Assembly (NCBI GenBank): GCA_964023205.1
Contig: OZ026841.1
Span: forward strand, 27,173,561-27,237,560
Source of the DNA: Lutraria lutraria
Taxonomy: Eukaryota > Mollusca > Bivalvia > Venerida > Mactridae
Direction: 5' to 3'
DNA: 64,000 nt
Part shown: positions 33,012-44,479 of the stretch, in pieces
Layout: each line of letters begins with the position of its first letter
How positions within the stretch are numbered: position 1 is the first letter of the stretch
Position numbers and translations under genes: made by a program
The notes under the pieces: model-generated
Told to the model about the DNA's origin: nothing
Database searches by the model: none
The model's input: only the letters and a program-made list of their open reading frames with translations

Positions 33012-34046
33012 ATGGGTTGGAAAAACAAACAAAGGCGACTGAAAAAGCGTAAACATAGCAGCGAAAACTCAGAAACAAGTTGTGGTCAATTGAAAAGTAC
33101 TCAAATTTTTTCTCCCGACGACATAAACAAAACTTTTAACGACTTAAATGAAGATACTTGTGTAAATCCATGCGAAAGTTTAAGTGAAACTTTAAGGAAG
33201 GCTAATTTTGTCCTATTTGATGACCCTGTGTCCGAAATGGATAACTCTGTGTTTGAATCAGTCAGTGGTGGAGCTAGTGAGGGTGATAAAGCAAGTGGTT
33301 CAAAACCTCAGGATGAATCTAGTAGCTCTGAAAGCATTCTTGTTTACTTAAAACGGATTGATGCAAAATTATCGCAGGTTGATGAGCATTTAAATAAATT
33401 AGATGTGCGAGAAAAGAAAATAAACAATTTCGAAACAGAGATGAACAATCTTTGGACTTTTGTACACGATAATTTGAAGTCTACAGATTCTAAAGTTTCA
33501 CAATTATTTGACAGGGCTGGTAGTGCTGAATTTTCACTTGGTATGGCACGAGATGATGTTTCACGGCTACAAAAAGAAAATGCGTCATTGCAAGATAGCC
33601 TATTGTATATACAGTCGCAAAGCATGCGCAGTAACCTTATATTTGCTAACATCACTGAAGAACCACAAGAAACACCTGCACAAACTGAAACAACACTACG
33701 TAGCTTTATGTTGAACAAGCTAAAATTGGCTCAGGATCTTGTTGATAAGGTCAGTTTCGAACGCGTACACCGCATGGGCCAGAAAAATGCTACTTACTCC
33801 AGCAACCCGCGTAAGATCGTAGCAAAGTTTACCCTATTCAAAGATCGTGAATTAATACGTAGACAAGGAAGGCAACTGGAAGGCACTAATTATTTCATGT
33901 TTGAACAGTTCCTGAAGGAAATCGCCGAACGTAGAAAATCCTTATTACCGAAGCTCAAAGCTGCAAAACGCCAAGGAAAGTCCACGTGGCTAAGTTATGA
34001 TACTTTATATATTGATGGTCGCCCAGTTTGTAATGCAGCTGATTAA
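33012..34046 (+). CDS. LINE ORF1 protein (RNA-binding, coiled-coil, L1-ORF1-like), 344 aa
   Basis: ORF1 proteins of LINEs coat the element RNA and act as nucleic-acid chaperones. Seen here: a basic N-terminus (KNKQRRLKKRKH, residues ~4-15), a Ser/Asp-rich linker, a coiled coil at about 105-200 (heptads around LKRIDAKLSQVDEHLNKLDV), then an RRM-like core starting SNLIFANITEE (~207). The C-terminal domain follows, with FERVHRMG, KIVAKFTLFKDRELI, EIAERRKSLLPKLKAAK and TLYIDGRP. This order matches the transposase-22/L1 ORF1 family at about the usual length. The ATG at 33012 is preceded by TTAA and opens the only frame. The frame is intact although the partner ORF2 is ruined. ORF2 starts at 34077. 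Frames on the opposite strand are shadows. Confidence 0.85.
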   Translation: MGWKNKQRRLKKRKHSSENSETSCGQLKSTQIFSPDDINKTFNDLNEDTCVNPCESLSETLRKANFVLFDDPVSEMDNSVFESVSGGASEGDKASGSKPQDESSSSESILVYLKRIDAKLSQVDEHLNKLDVREKKINNFETEMNNLWTFVHDNLKSTDSKVSQLFDRAGSAEFSLGMARDDVSRLQKENASLQDSLLYIQSQSMRSNLIFANITEEPQETPAQTETTLRSFMLNKLKLAQDLVDKVSFERVHRMGQKNATYSSNPRKIVAKFTLFKDRELIRRQGRQLEGTNYFMFEQFLKEIAERRKSLLPKLKAAKRQGKSTWLSYDTLYIDGRPVCNAAD

Positions 34047-34076
34047 CACAGGAATGAGACTGAATGATCACTATCA

Positions 34077-37000
34077 ATGTTGTCATGGAATAGTAACGGG
34101 TTGAATAGTGTTTTGTTAGAAGACGCTGAATTCATAAACAAAATAGTTAAACATAATATTGTTTTCCTCTTTGAATCATGGACCCATAGCAAATCTAAAC
34201 TCGATATCATGAAATAGAATAAAAACAATTTACTTGACAACAAGAAATACATGAATATTTGTGTATTTATACGTGTAAAAATCTTGGTTGCCATGGCAAC
34301 CCTTTTTCTTATTTTGTAGCAAAATTTATGTCAGTCAATTGAAAGTATGGAATTTTAGGGCACCATTGCAAATTTACAAATACCATAAGTCTTAACAAGA
34401 TGATCAAACTTGGGCTCTCATTTAGCACAAATAAACATGATTTTGGAAGTGAAAGTTGTACACTTGATAAAAACTGTAGTTGGGTAAATTTAGTACTTTG
34501 TAAGCTGAAAAAGTTGTTTTAAATACAATGTGTATTTTCAAAGTCATTCTTGCATGAAAATAGTTGTAAGTAATAAAATACAAGTATACTTATTAAAACC
34601 AAGCAAAACATGTGCATTTTTTGGCATTTTCTAGTTCTCTGGTTTCTATGGCAACTATTCTGACAAACTTCAAACATCAAGTGTAAATTAATTGGACAGT
34701 ACAAACTTTATGGGGACAGTTTAATTGTTTTAATGACATACAACATGATATTAGCAACTTTCAAGCTGATTAAATATGATGCGTTCATTCAGTGAAAGGC
34801 TGATTTTTGTCACTGATATTATCTATTTAAGAATGCTGTAATTGGGATATTTAAATACTGGAAAAAAATTATAATATGATGACATATTTCCAAAGTAATT
34901 CGTTCATGCTTTTTAACACTTTTTGTTAAATTGCAAGTATTTTAATCAGATGTAAGAGAAAAATTGCTTATTTGTGAAATTTATGCATTTTCTTATATGT
35001 GTTACCATGGCAACCACTTTTCTTTAATATTATGTCAAATATACTTCAGTGCAAAGTGCAGGTGATATGGATAGTGATTCCTGTTTGTAATAAGCTGCAG
35101 CATTTGCTGTAGTTGCATAAAACTTCTGTATTATGAAGTACTATATTTGTACAGAACATGATTTTAAAGCAATATTGAAGACTGTTTCATTTTAAAGCCT
35201 GCATTCACATATGCACTCAAAACAGTCGAAATCACTTATTCAATAAGTGAACATTAAAAAAAATATATAAGAAATCTTTGGTTTTAATTGACATGCATTT
35301 TTAGATTCAGAAAATGCATATAATTTTAAGTGTATAATTAACACATTGCGTTACCATGGTAACCATTTTTGGAAGATTCCTGTAAAACATTTCAGATTGT
35401 ACAGTATAAATTACTTATATGTTTAGTGTGTTTTCATGAATTAAAACATCAGAATGAATTTACAAAAGTTGATTCCTTTGTTCCTCATGATCATTAAAAA
35501 AAAATGTTTCCTTGCACAATTTTGCACAGAATAGTGGGTATATTAAATTGCTGAAAAGTACAAAAAATAACGGGAATATGAACTTATTCCTTTAAGGTTT
35601 TACTATGGAAGGGTTGTTCTGTCAAAATATGCAAAAAATTAAAGTGTGATTTTTCCTCAATAAGTTGGATTTTTGCAGTCCATGTCACTATTAGATAATG
35701 ATATTTGTACTTATGAAGCAAGAGGAAAAGTGATGCTGTTTGGTGACTGGAACGCGCGTATTGGTAATGGTGACCAGAAAGATTACATTGTATGTGATGA
35801 TTTAATTGATTGTATAATCCTGATACACCCCAGCATCGTATTTCTATATGGACTCTAAACATAACAGTTTTGGTGTTAAACTACTCGATTTATGTAAATC
35901 TAACTCTTTGCGTATTGCTAACGGCAGGTTGCATGAAGATTACAATGTTGGCAATTGTACTTATACACACACTATGGGTTCTAGTGTTATTGACTATCTT
36001 TTGTTGCGTCAATGTGATTTTAGTTGTATAAACCATTTTGTAGTCGAATTGTTCAATATTTGGTCAGACCATGCACCACTTAATTTTTCTATTTTGTGCA
36101 ATACTAATTTTGATACAACAAATGGTTATTTTTATCATACTAATGTAAAATGGAACGATAATTTACGTAATAGTTTTCGTTCATCTCTTATTTCTAAGTT
36201 GCCAGAACTTAATGCAGTTTCAGAAAGGTCAAACATGGCTGATAAAAATTAAATCAATTCATGCATAAATGATTTCACTCGTATTATACGTGAGGCAGCC
36301 GATCCACTTTTTTGTAAAAACATATGAATGAGTGAAACCCCTCGTGCGCACACTTCTTTCGTAAAAAAGGCTAAATGTTTAGCTGCAAAACGTGACTATA
36401 ATATTTATCTTCGCTATACAATTTCAATAAATGTAGAAATGATAATAATAGAATTCTTATGTGTGCAAAGAAAACATTTTATAAAAGTTTGATAAAATAG
36501 AAAAAACGTAAGCATGAATGGTTAAAGATGCAAAGCATTGAAAAACTTAGACATAAAAATCCCAAAGATTTTTGGAAGCATTTTTCATGTAAGAGGTCTA
36601 TTGTTAAGAGTGATATTGGTGTCGATGATTTTTTTACATTCTTTTCTAATCTTAATTTAAATTCAGGAATAATAAATGATGAAGCTGAATATTTCTGTTC
36701 TAACCATGATTTTGATACAAATGATTGTGTATTTGACAAGTTGGATTGTAATATCACAGTATCAGAAATAGAATATGTTAATCATAAATTGAAACGAAAT
36801 AAATCTGTTGCTGGTTATTTTTTATTGAACAAATATTTTATGGAATCATGTGATATTTTGTCATCTCATCTTGCCGACTTATTTAACGCTATATTAAGAT
36901 CTGGTGTATTTCCTGATTCTTGGATGGAGGGTATTATTATACCATTGCACAAAAAAATGATCCATGTGATGTTAATAATTATAGGGGTATTACTCTAGTA

Positions 37001-38690
37001 AGTTGTTTTTCCAAATATTTTACAGGTATATTGAACGAACGTATTAACAATTGGATTGAAAATAATAATGTTATTAGCAATGCTCAATTTGGATTCAGGA
37101 GAGGGCGCTCCACCATTGATGCTATTTTTGTTTTAAATTCTGTTATAAATAAGATTTTAGGTGAAAATGGGCGTCTAGTCTGTGCTTTTATTGACTTTAG
37201 TAAGGCTTTTGACAGTATTTATTGTAATGGATTATGGCATAAATTGCATGAAATAGGTATTACTGGTAAATGTTTACGAATTATCAAAAATATGTACCGG
37301 TACTCCAAAGTTAAATCGTGCGTTAAGGCTTGCAAATAATTTTCAGATTATTTTGAGTGCTCAATCGGGCTAAAGCAAGGAGAAGTTCTATCGCTAGTCT
37401 TCTTTTCGTTATTTCTAAATGATTTTTGAACAAAGAAATTGTCAATGGAATTGATATTAATGATCTATCGTTTATATTGATGTTATTTGCTAATGACATG
37501 GTTATTTTTGGTAAAGACCATGAGGAGCTTCAGCGTAGTCTTGATTTATTACAAATATATATTGTGATAATTTGGGATTAACAGTAAATTCTTCTAAAAG
37601 TAAAATAGTTGTTTTTAGGAAAACAGGGCCGTTGAAGAAAAACGAGAAATGGTATTTTAACGGGGCACCATTGGAAGTTGTTGAAAAATTTAATTACCTC
37701 AGCATGGTTTCAATTTGAATGGCGGTTTTTCTTCGAATTTAGAAATGCTTGTTGGTAAGAGGGTCAAAGCAATGCATTGTCTGTTAGCTAATACGCGTAA
37801 ATTCAATTTCAAATTAAGTACCATGTTTCAGTTGTTTGATGCTTTTGTTGGGTCTACTTTAAATTATGCATGTGAAATTTGGGGATTCTCCAAAAACAAA
37901 GAAATTGAGCAGATGCACTAAAAATTTTGCAAATTATTATTAAATGTGAAAACTTCTTCTAGCATGAGTATTTATGGCCAGCTTGGTAGATATCCATTAT
38001 ATATAAGCAGATTTGTTAAAATTATTAAATTCTGGTCTAAAATTGTTACAACAAAACATTATTCTGGTAAAACATCTATATGAATTGATTGTAAGTGGAT
38101 GTGAAAATGGCAATACCAATTGGGCTAGTAAAATAAAATCACTACTAAACAATTATGGCTTTGGGTATGTTTGGATAGACCCTTCCAGTGTAGATCTTAA
38201 TAACTTTATTCATGTTTTTAAACGACGGGCTATAGAGGTTTTTATTCAGTCATGGTGCAATAATATTTCTAAGTCTGAGTCTACAATCCTATTTCATTTC
38301 AAAGATATATATCGTTATGAAGAATACTTGGACTTTGTTCCTAAGAAATACAGAATTGCCCTAACTTGATTAAGACTTGCCTCACATCAGTTTAGAATTG
38401 AAACTGGTCATTATGGTAGTCAACGGATTGATCGTAACCTTTGTACATGCAATATTTGTAATTCTACTGACATTGAAGATGATTACCATTTCGTTATTGT
38501 GTGTCCATTGTACAGGAACATTCGTAAACAATACATAAAATCTTATTATTTTGTTCGTCCTAGTGTTTTTAAGTTTATACAATTAATGCAATCAGTTAAT
38601 AGAACTGAAGTAATCAACCTAGCCAAGTTTAGATATTTTGCATTTTCCTTGCGCCAATCTTCTATTGCAAGGAGCAATAATTATTGATCT
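34077..38690 (+). pseudogene. LINE ORF2 (endonuclease-reverse transcriptase), broken
   Basis: The intact protein nicks target DNA and reverse-transcribes the element RNA. Remaining pieces, in order: endonuclease start MLSWNSNGLNSVL with FLFESWT (34077-34215); a foreign insertion (34216-35675); endonuclease GDWNARIG (35742-35765), then SSVIDYLL and SDHAPL (35970-36080); linker (36110-36520); RT motif LHKK (~36945); a frame slip in the A7 run at ~36950; NNYRGITLVS, FGFRRGRSTIDAIF and CAFIDFSKAFD (37183-37212); stops near 37340; and FANDM, where the FADD active-site motif has Asn (37492-37494) for the first Asp. The C-terminal part (37715-38690) includes CNICN…DYHFVIVCP, the Cys-His motif typical of such LINEs. 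Non-functional. Confidence 0.85.
34216..35675. repeat. 1.46-kb insertion with ~357-bp tandem repeats, each with an RFX X-box palindrome
   Basis: The segment splits the LINE-1 endonuclease and replaces ~250 bp of it. X-box-like palindromes GGTTGCCATGGCAACC (34286-34301), GGTTTCTATGGCAAC (34641-34655), GTTACCATGGCAACC (35001-35015) and GTTACCATGGTAAC (35350-35363) recur every 349-357 bp. The sequence between is AT-rich and only weakly similar (for example CTTTTCTTATTTTGTAGCAA versus CTTTTCTTTAATATTATGTC after copies 1 and 3), so the array is old. No frame or clear TIR. Confidence 0.65.
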
Positions 38691-39199
38691 ATTTCTATTT
38701 ATTTTCATTGTATTGTTGGTACAATTTCCTTTTGTCTGTAAAATCAAGTCTTACTACGTTTTTTCACAGTATGACAACATATTTAATTACTGCCTTAAAG
38801 TACAATGCAGTTGGTTAATTTATGACATGATAATGACCCTTTGTTAATCTGCATCATAATCTCTCAAGTGTAATATATGCGTTATGTTTATATGCATACG
38901 GGTACTTTTCTAGCTGCAGCAACGTAAATACTTACATCACCAATTTATTCATTGAATTCCTCAGTACTACATATTTCAGATTTTTTTCATGTTGTTCATT
39001 CTCAATGAATAATGTTTCTCTTATATATTTATGTTATATCCCTTTCTTTTCTTCTTTTTTTTTTTTTTTTCTCTTACTGAAATCGTTTGTATTTATTTCT
39101 CACGTGTTTGTCATTGTTATTTTCATATGTTTGTAACAAGATACTTTGTGTATACGTTACTTAATAAAAGTCTGTTCTGTTCAACAAAGACAGTCACTC

Positions 39200-41166
39200 T
39201 TAAAGATTATAAGCACTGCAGGTAGAAGCAAAGTTACACTATGGTGTGATTTGTCACAGTTACCATCAGTTCCACATCAGTTTAATTGAAATTATAGGTA
39301 TGTAACTAGTTGAGAAATTTACTGTAAACTTGTGTAAATTTATTTGATCTGCAACATACTAGAGAGAATCAACAGGATCAGAGCTCTCCTTTGACCATTA
39401 AAATGGCACTTTGACTCTTGAAATTTGCAAAATAAGGTTTTTGACTCTTGAGAATTGGAACCAAAGGGTCAAATTTACTATTACATCAGTAGGAAATTTT
39501 GTTGTCTCATTAAATTTCTATCAGCTAAGGGTCATTTTGACCCCCAACTTTTGAAGTCTATGGAGCACCCTGAGGGTACCAGCTTTGCAACTAGTGTGGA
39601 TCCAGATTAATCTGCAAATGGGGCTAAGACTGAACAGGTCTTATAGTGATCATATAGACATCACAGTCTTCACAAAAATAATGTTCAATAACCGGACATT
39701 CAGTCTTGTGAAGGCATAAATTTTACCAGACCAAATGAACTTTTGCCAGAACGATTCTTAACCTGTTTTTGCATGATCAAATGTTGTTTCTAGAATATTT
39801 GTAAAAGTATATTTCTTACATATAGGTTTCATGTGATGGTTTTATTATAATTAACATAAATTCTTTATCATGTACTTGTGAAACATTAGTTTTGGGAATT
39901 CAGTTCTGCATTTTAGACAATATAATTAGCTCACAATTTCACTGAACCATCGTTATGGTGATCAGTTAAATTTTGCAGGACCGGCAACAATTTAGGCAGA
40001 CTCAGTCTTCAGGCATGTGGCTATATTCGCAGACTGCCTTTTGTAGCGATTTCTCATACCATGGCTAATTTACCTTACTTCATTTATGATAATTACAAAA
40101 TTATTCTTGGTATTCTCACTTAGTAGAATAATTCAAAACCATAACATACAGGTTAGTTTAAAAAATTCAGTCTTGTTATAATGTAATCATTTCTCTTTAA
40201 AATGCTTGGAATACCCTTTGAGTTTCAAATTACAAGACATTACAAAACTTGGCATTAGAACGCATAAGCTATGCCCTATGTACATTATGTATAACTGGAA
40301 AAAGTAGCTCATTTTCTTCTTAATCAGTATAGTACACTGTTTGTTTTAATATTTTATGTCTGTTAGACCTTTAGTATTTGTTCTATGTATTTGCAGATGT
40401 GTGTTGCACATGTGAAAGGATTGCATGTGCAAGTTGACGCTGTTGTAGTAAATTGGGGAGCTTATTGAGCTCTTCCTAGATATCTAGGAAACCATTGAAG
40501 TCAGATGCCACAAGATGGCAAATGTACTGTGAAGTGAAAATGTCACATCTGATTATATGAATTTATAAGTAGCTGTGTTTCCTGGTCCATTTACACTACA
40601 GACAACAAGAAGTGGTAGTGATGTTTCAGTCATCAAAGTTTTAGAGAACTGATTTGTATAGACTTTCCCAAATTTTCAATGACAAAATGAATTCCTCAAC
40701 ACATTTTAGATATTTCTACTATGAATCTTTGGACAGTATAAACATTATTATACTCTATTTAGTACTTTTATTTAGTACTTTATTATGTTTATATACAGGT
40801 ATGTGTAACCTTTAGAAGGTTAAGGTATAATTTAGAAAAGTTCACAAACAATAAAACTTATTTGCACATATTCCTAATATTAAATAATAATATCCAATTA
40901 TCTAGATTTCAATACTCGTTCAGGTAGCTTGTCTTTTGTAACTTCAGCTTTTGTCATAGGCATATTGCCGTATTGATGCAGTCTTGAGAGATTTCTAATA
41001 CTGTACATTTCTGTATGCACATTTCAATGTTTGATAATATTTTTACTAGGCAGTTCAAACTTTTAGAAGTAATTGACAGATATTTGATCATCTATGAGTA
41101 TTTTAGTAATTTAAACTATTACTTTCATTTTTTAAAGTTTTATTCTCATAATTATGATTATGGATA
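39200..41166. other. No supported feature
   Basis: AT-rich, single-copy-looking DNA. A short frame after a TATTTGCAG acceptor at 40398 (MCVAHVKGLHVQVD…) stops after 23 codons and is not convincing. Confidence 0.4.
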
Positions 41167-41168
41167 TA

Positions 41169-41552
41169 CAGTAAAACTCACTTACAGCGAACTCGGTTAC
41201 AGTGAAAACTCGGTTACAGTGAAACAATTTTTTTGGCCCGGCTGAGGCCTTCTTTATTCTATATAAAAATGTACGGTTACAGTGAACTCGGTTACAGTGA
41301 AAACTCGGTTACAGTGAAATGATTTTTTTGGCCCCAGAATCATGTTTTAGAGGAAATATGCTCGGTTACAATGAAACTAAATTTTTTCAAACATCAAAGC
41401 AAAAACTTTTATTGACCGTGATAATTACGTATTGGATATTATTTTGACCCGTAGCTTTCCATTGTTATGAAATTCTCGGTTACAATGAAAACTCGGTTAC
41501 AGCGAAATAATTTTTATACCCCCTGGCATTTCGTTATAAGCGAGTTTTACTG
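41169..41552. mobile_element. pogo/Tigger-like element (384 bp) with internal TIR-word array
   Basis: TA|CAGTAAAACTCACTTACAGC at the left and AAGCGAGTTTTACTG|TA at the right. The words CTCGGTTACAGTGAA and GAAAACTCGGTTACAGTG recur about seven times, extending the TIR inward from both sides. No transposase; non-autonomous. Confidence 0.8.
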
Positions 41553-41554
41553 TA

Positions 41555-42082
41555 GTACAAAAGGAGACTTCAAAAACCATTACCGGTATGTAATTTACTT
41601 GACCAGTGTTAATAAATGCATAATGAAGTCCTTTATTGGTATGCATATTTTGTCCTCTACATGCATTGTTATATAAACATGTGGCATTGACCTTCAATGT
41701 CCTTATTTTCAAGGTAAAATAGAAGCAAATTTCTTTTTTTTTCAATCTAGTGCTAGTAGGCCATCAGGCATCTTTTTAACATTCTAGATTGCTACTAAAA
41801 CTTCAATCAAATTAGCAATACAGTGCTCGTCAGCCATCTTGTACAGAACTATGATACTGAGCATATTTCATTAGAGTTATTTTTTCAACAATACTTGATA
41901 CATTTTTATATGACACACACTACTATAATGGTTTACATATTTTGCTGGTTATGATGTGATTTGGCAAAAAAAATCCCTGTAAATTATTCTTCTTAGGTTA
42001 ATTAGGTACATGTATTGTTATACAAGGTGTAATGTGTTTTTAGTCATGTTATATACATAACATTTTATACTTTTTTTGAGTA
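41555..42082. other. No supported feature
   Basis: AT-rich spacer between two pogo/Tigger-like elements. Confidence 0.4.
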
Positions 42083-42084
42083 TA

Positions 42085-43374
42085 CAGTCAATCTTGTATT
42101 AAGCGACCGCCCAAGGGAAAGACCAAAAGTGGTCTTTTTATACAACGGTCTCTTAACACAAAAACCTGAAGTTTCCGATAGTTAAAGCAGAGCACTTTTA
42201 TTGTGAGTAGGTATTCAACTCTGTTACAAATAAAAGTAATTGTGATTATTATGCAATGAAAATCCAGGTTTATTTAAATAATTTATTTAGGTACTTCACC
42301 TTGTTAATGGAAAACATGGACAGTACCTTATAGAAAGATCACCCATGAAACGAATTAGTGATGAGGCAAAAAGTAGGGGAAATGAATAGCAATGGTGAAA
42401 TAAAGCATATGTAATATATATATTTTGTACTATTTGAAATGAAATGCATCGTTAATGACGTATCACATATTTTCTTATGACTACAATATTCCATTGCGGT
42501 ACAGTATTACCTCTACGCACAATTTTTCACTTGTTTCTTAACATGAATGCTTTTAAATCGAAAATCGTGTCTGAAAATCTATTGTGTCTTATACATTGAT
42601 GCAAAGATCGGTCCAATTTATCCGTGACAAAACAATAAAGACAAATTGAATCTAATATTTTACCGGGGAAGAAATTTGTCAAATGCGAAACAAGGGAAAT
42701 AAATCGTTTTCATAGCGATAGTCTAAAAACCCGTATGATTCCATAATATTCATGGATTTTGTTGTCGATGACGTCTGTAGTGGATGCGAGTTTGAAAATC
42801 AACAACAAATGTTGCTGATCGTGCCACTAATAACGATGCCCTCATGGTGTTGAGAAGTAAGAATACTTGGGTTGAGAAATTAATTGGTGTTTTGATACAA
42901 AAGTCATTATCTCGTTTTCGTAATACTTACGTAACGCAAAGTTACTGTAAACAAAATGGCGCGGATATTTTTGTTGACGTCTTTCGTCATTTATTTTGCT
43001 AAAAGCTATTATTTATACTCATAAAAATAATTTTCCCAAGGTGATACAACAGGTATTTTACCTGTGTCCTACACTCAAGTGCTCTATGCATACACGAGTG
43101 ATTAAGGTAATGTTTTTCACATGTTCGTCACATGTTAATTATGTCTGTGTTTACAATTAACAATCTATGGGAATTAACGGTTTGACATGTCAAACGGTCG
43201 CCTAATCAAAAGATCTTGCGGACTTTGTCGACATATTGGTGGTCGCTGGTGGCATTGAGCAAAGTTCGCTTAATACATTAAAAGCATAGTGCAAAAATGC
43301 TTGGGGGGATTTTGAAGTGGTCGCTTGTGAAAAAGGTCGCTTAATACACATGGTTGCATGAGCAAGATTTACTG
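42085..43374. mobile_element. pogo/Tigger-like element (1290 bp), no transposase
   Basis: TA|CAGTCAATCTTGTATTAAGC at the left is answered by GCAAGATTTACTG|TA at the right. AAGCGACC/GGTCGCTT words repeat at both ends (right end: GGTCGCTTGTG, GGTCGCTTAATAC, TTCGCTTAATAC). The interior has no frame long enough for a DDE transposase (~500 aa), so it is a deletion derivative. Confidence 0.75.
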
Positions 43375-43564
43375 TAGTTTTGATCATTTTCATAAGATGC
43401 ACATAAAGCACTGGTATATAAATTTGCTTGTTAAATTGTTCAGTGCATGTCAATTATTGGAGTATTTGATCATACTAAATAGTCAGTTCTGTGATATCAG
43501 CCAGATCCGAAATAAATGTAGAATAAAGGCCATTCTTATGAAAACAGTCATTGAATGATTGATT

Positions 43565-43659
43565 AATCAGAACAAAATAACCCCTGAATACAGGTTACCT
43601 GTCAATAAAGGTCACATTTTGTTTTTCCCAAGGCTGGCCTTTGTATACATGCTTGACTG
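43565..43659. mobile_element. Right half of a pogo/Tigger-like MITE
   Basis: CAATAAAGGTCACATTTTG, GGCTGGCCTTTGTATAC and the end GCTTGACTG|TA match the right part of the 4943-5110 element. The left end is degenerate. Confidence 0.5.
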
Positions 43660-43661
43660 TA

Positions 43662-44470
43662 TGTACCTTTGTAGTCATTGAATAGGTCAGGTCTAGGTCT
43701 AAGAGAGATTGGTTGAAATAGACCTTATCCATGCTTTTCTATTTAGAGTCATGCATGGGATTGACTCAAACATCAAATTCAAACTTAACACCTTCAGATC
43801 AGATTCGTTTTAAACAGACGGAGAAACAACCTCTAGGAAAATACTTTTTTCTGTCTTTGTCCTGCGGCATGCAGCGTAAACTTTTATTTTGTGAACACAC
43901 TAGGGGCCACACTTTTAGTTGTTGAGAAATTTTGCAAAATCTATATGCAAGATTTGAAACCATATAACAGCCTGGTCCCCAAAGAGGTCAAACATTGAGT
44001 AGCTAAGGTACATAAAGTATCAAATAATTCCAATTGATCAATAATTCTGTTTGTTTATAGTCACATGAAGACAACGCTTTTTACGCTAATGGCCTTGATC
44101 ATTTCTTTTCATGACTGAATTTTGAAACTTCACAGGCTTTTTTATTTTTTGGTGAAACCGCATAGTTTCGTTTATTTTGTGTTATATTACTTGGTTTACA
44201 GCTGAATACATATAACATAAGAAATGTGAAAAGATTCGTAAATAAAACAATAAGCATATAGAAAAGAAAGACAGAAAGGTATATTTTCGTATGAGTGATG
44301 GAAATTATCGGGAAAAGTATAGCTCCATATACATGTACATATAAATGCGTAGTTGTATAATGTTTATAGTTGTGATTTTAGTGTCTCGCAGAATTGTTTT
44401 AAAAGAGGATGTTTATTACTGTAGCATCTTGTTAGGATACCTAAGTCATAAAGTCAATATATAACGTATT
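43662..44470. other. No supported feature; may include the 3' tail of LINE-2
   Basis: LINE-2 reads leftward and its protein homology fades near 44480, so part of this stretch may be its 3' untranslated region. No boundary is visible. Confidence 0.35.
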
Positions 44471-44479
44471 TAAAAGATT

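Larger units (their letters stand above)
33012..38690 (+). mobile_element. LINE-1: nearly full-length two-ORF non-LTR retrotransposon, dead
   Basis: ORF1 (33012-34046) is followed after 30 bp by ORF2, in which endonuclease, reverse transcriptase and C-terminal Cys-His segments can be followed to ~38690. ORF2 has stops, frame slips, a changed catalytic residue and a 1.46-kb insertion. The 5' untranslated part probably reaches back to ~32.6 kb, and the 3' part runs past a poly-T tract (39049-39071) to about 39180 (TTAATAAAAGTCTGTTCTG). EN-RT domain order and an L1-ORF1-like protein place it among EN-type LINEs; the clade is not resolved by eye. Confidence 0.85.

Noticed and set aside
39049..39071. 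Poly-T tract as the 3' end of a minus-strand retroelement
   Set aside because: It lies in the 3' region of plus-strand LINE-1, no minus-strand element abuts it, and no target duplication is visible.
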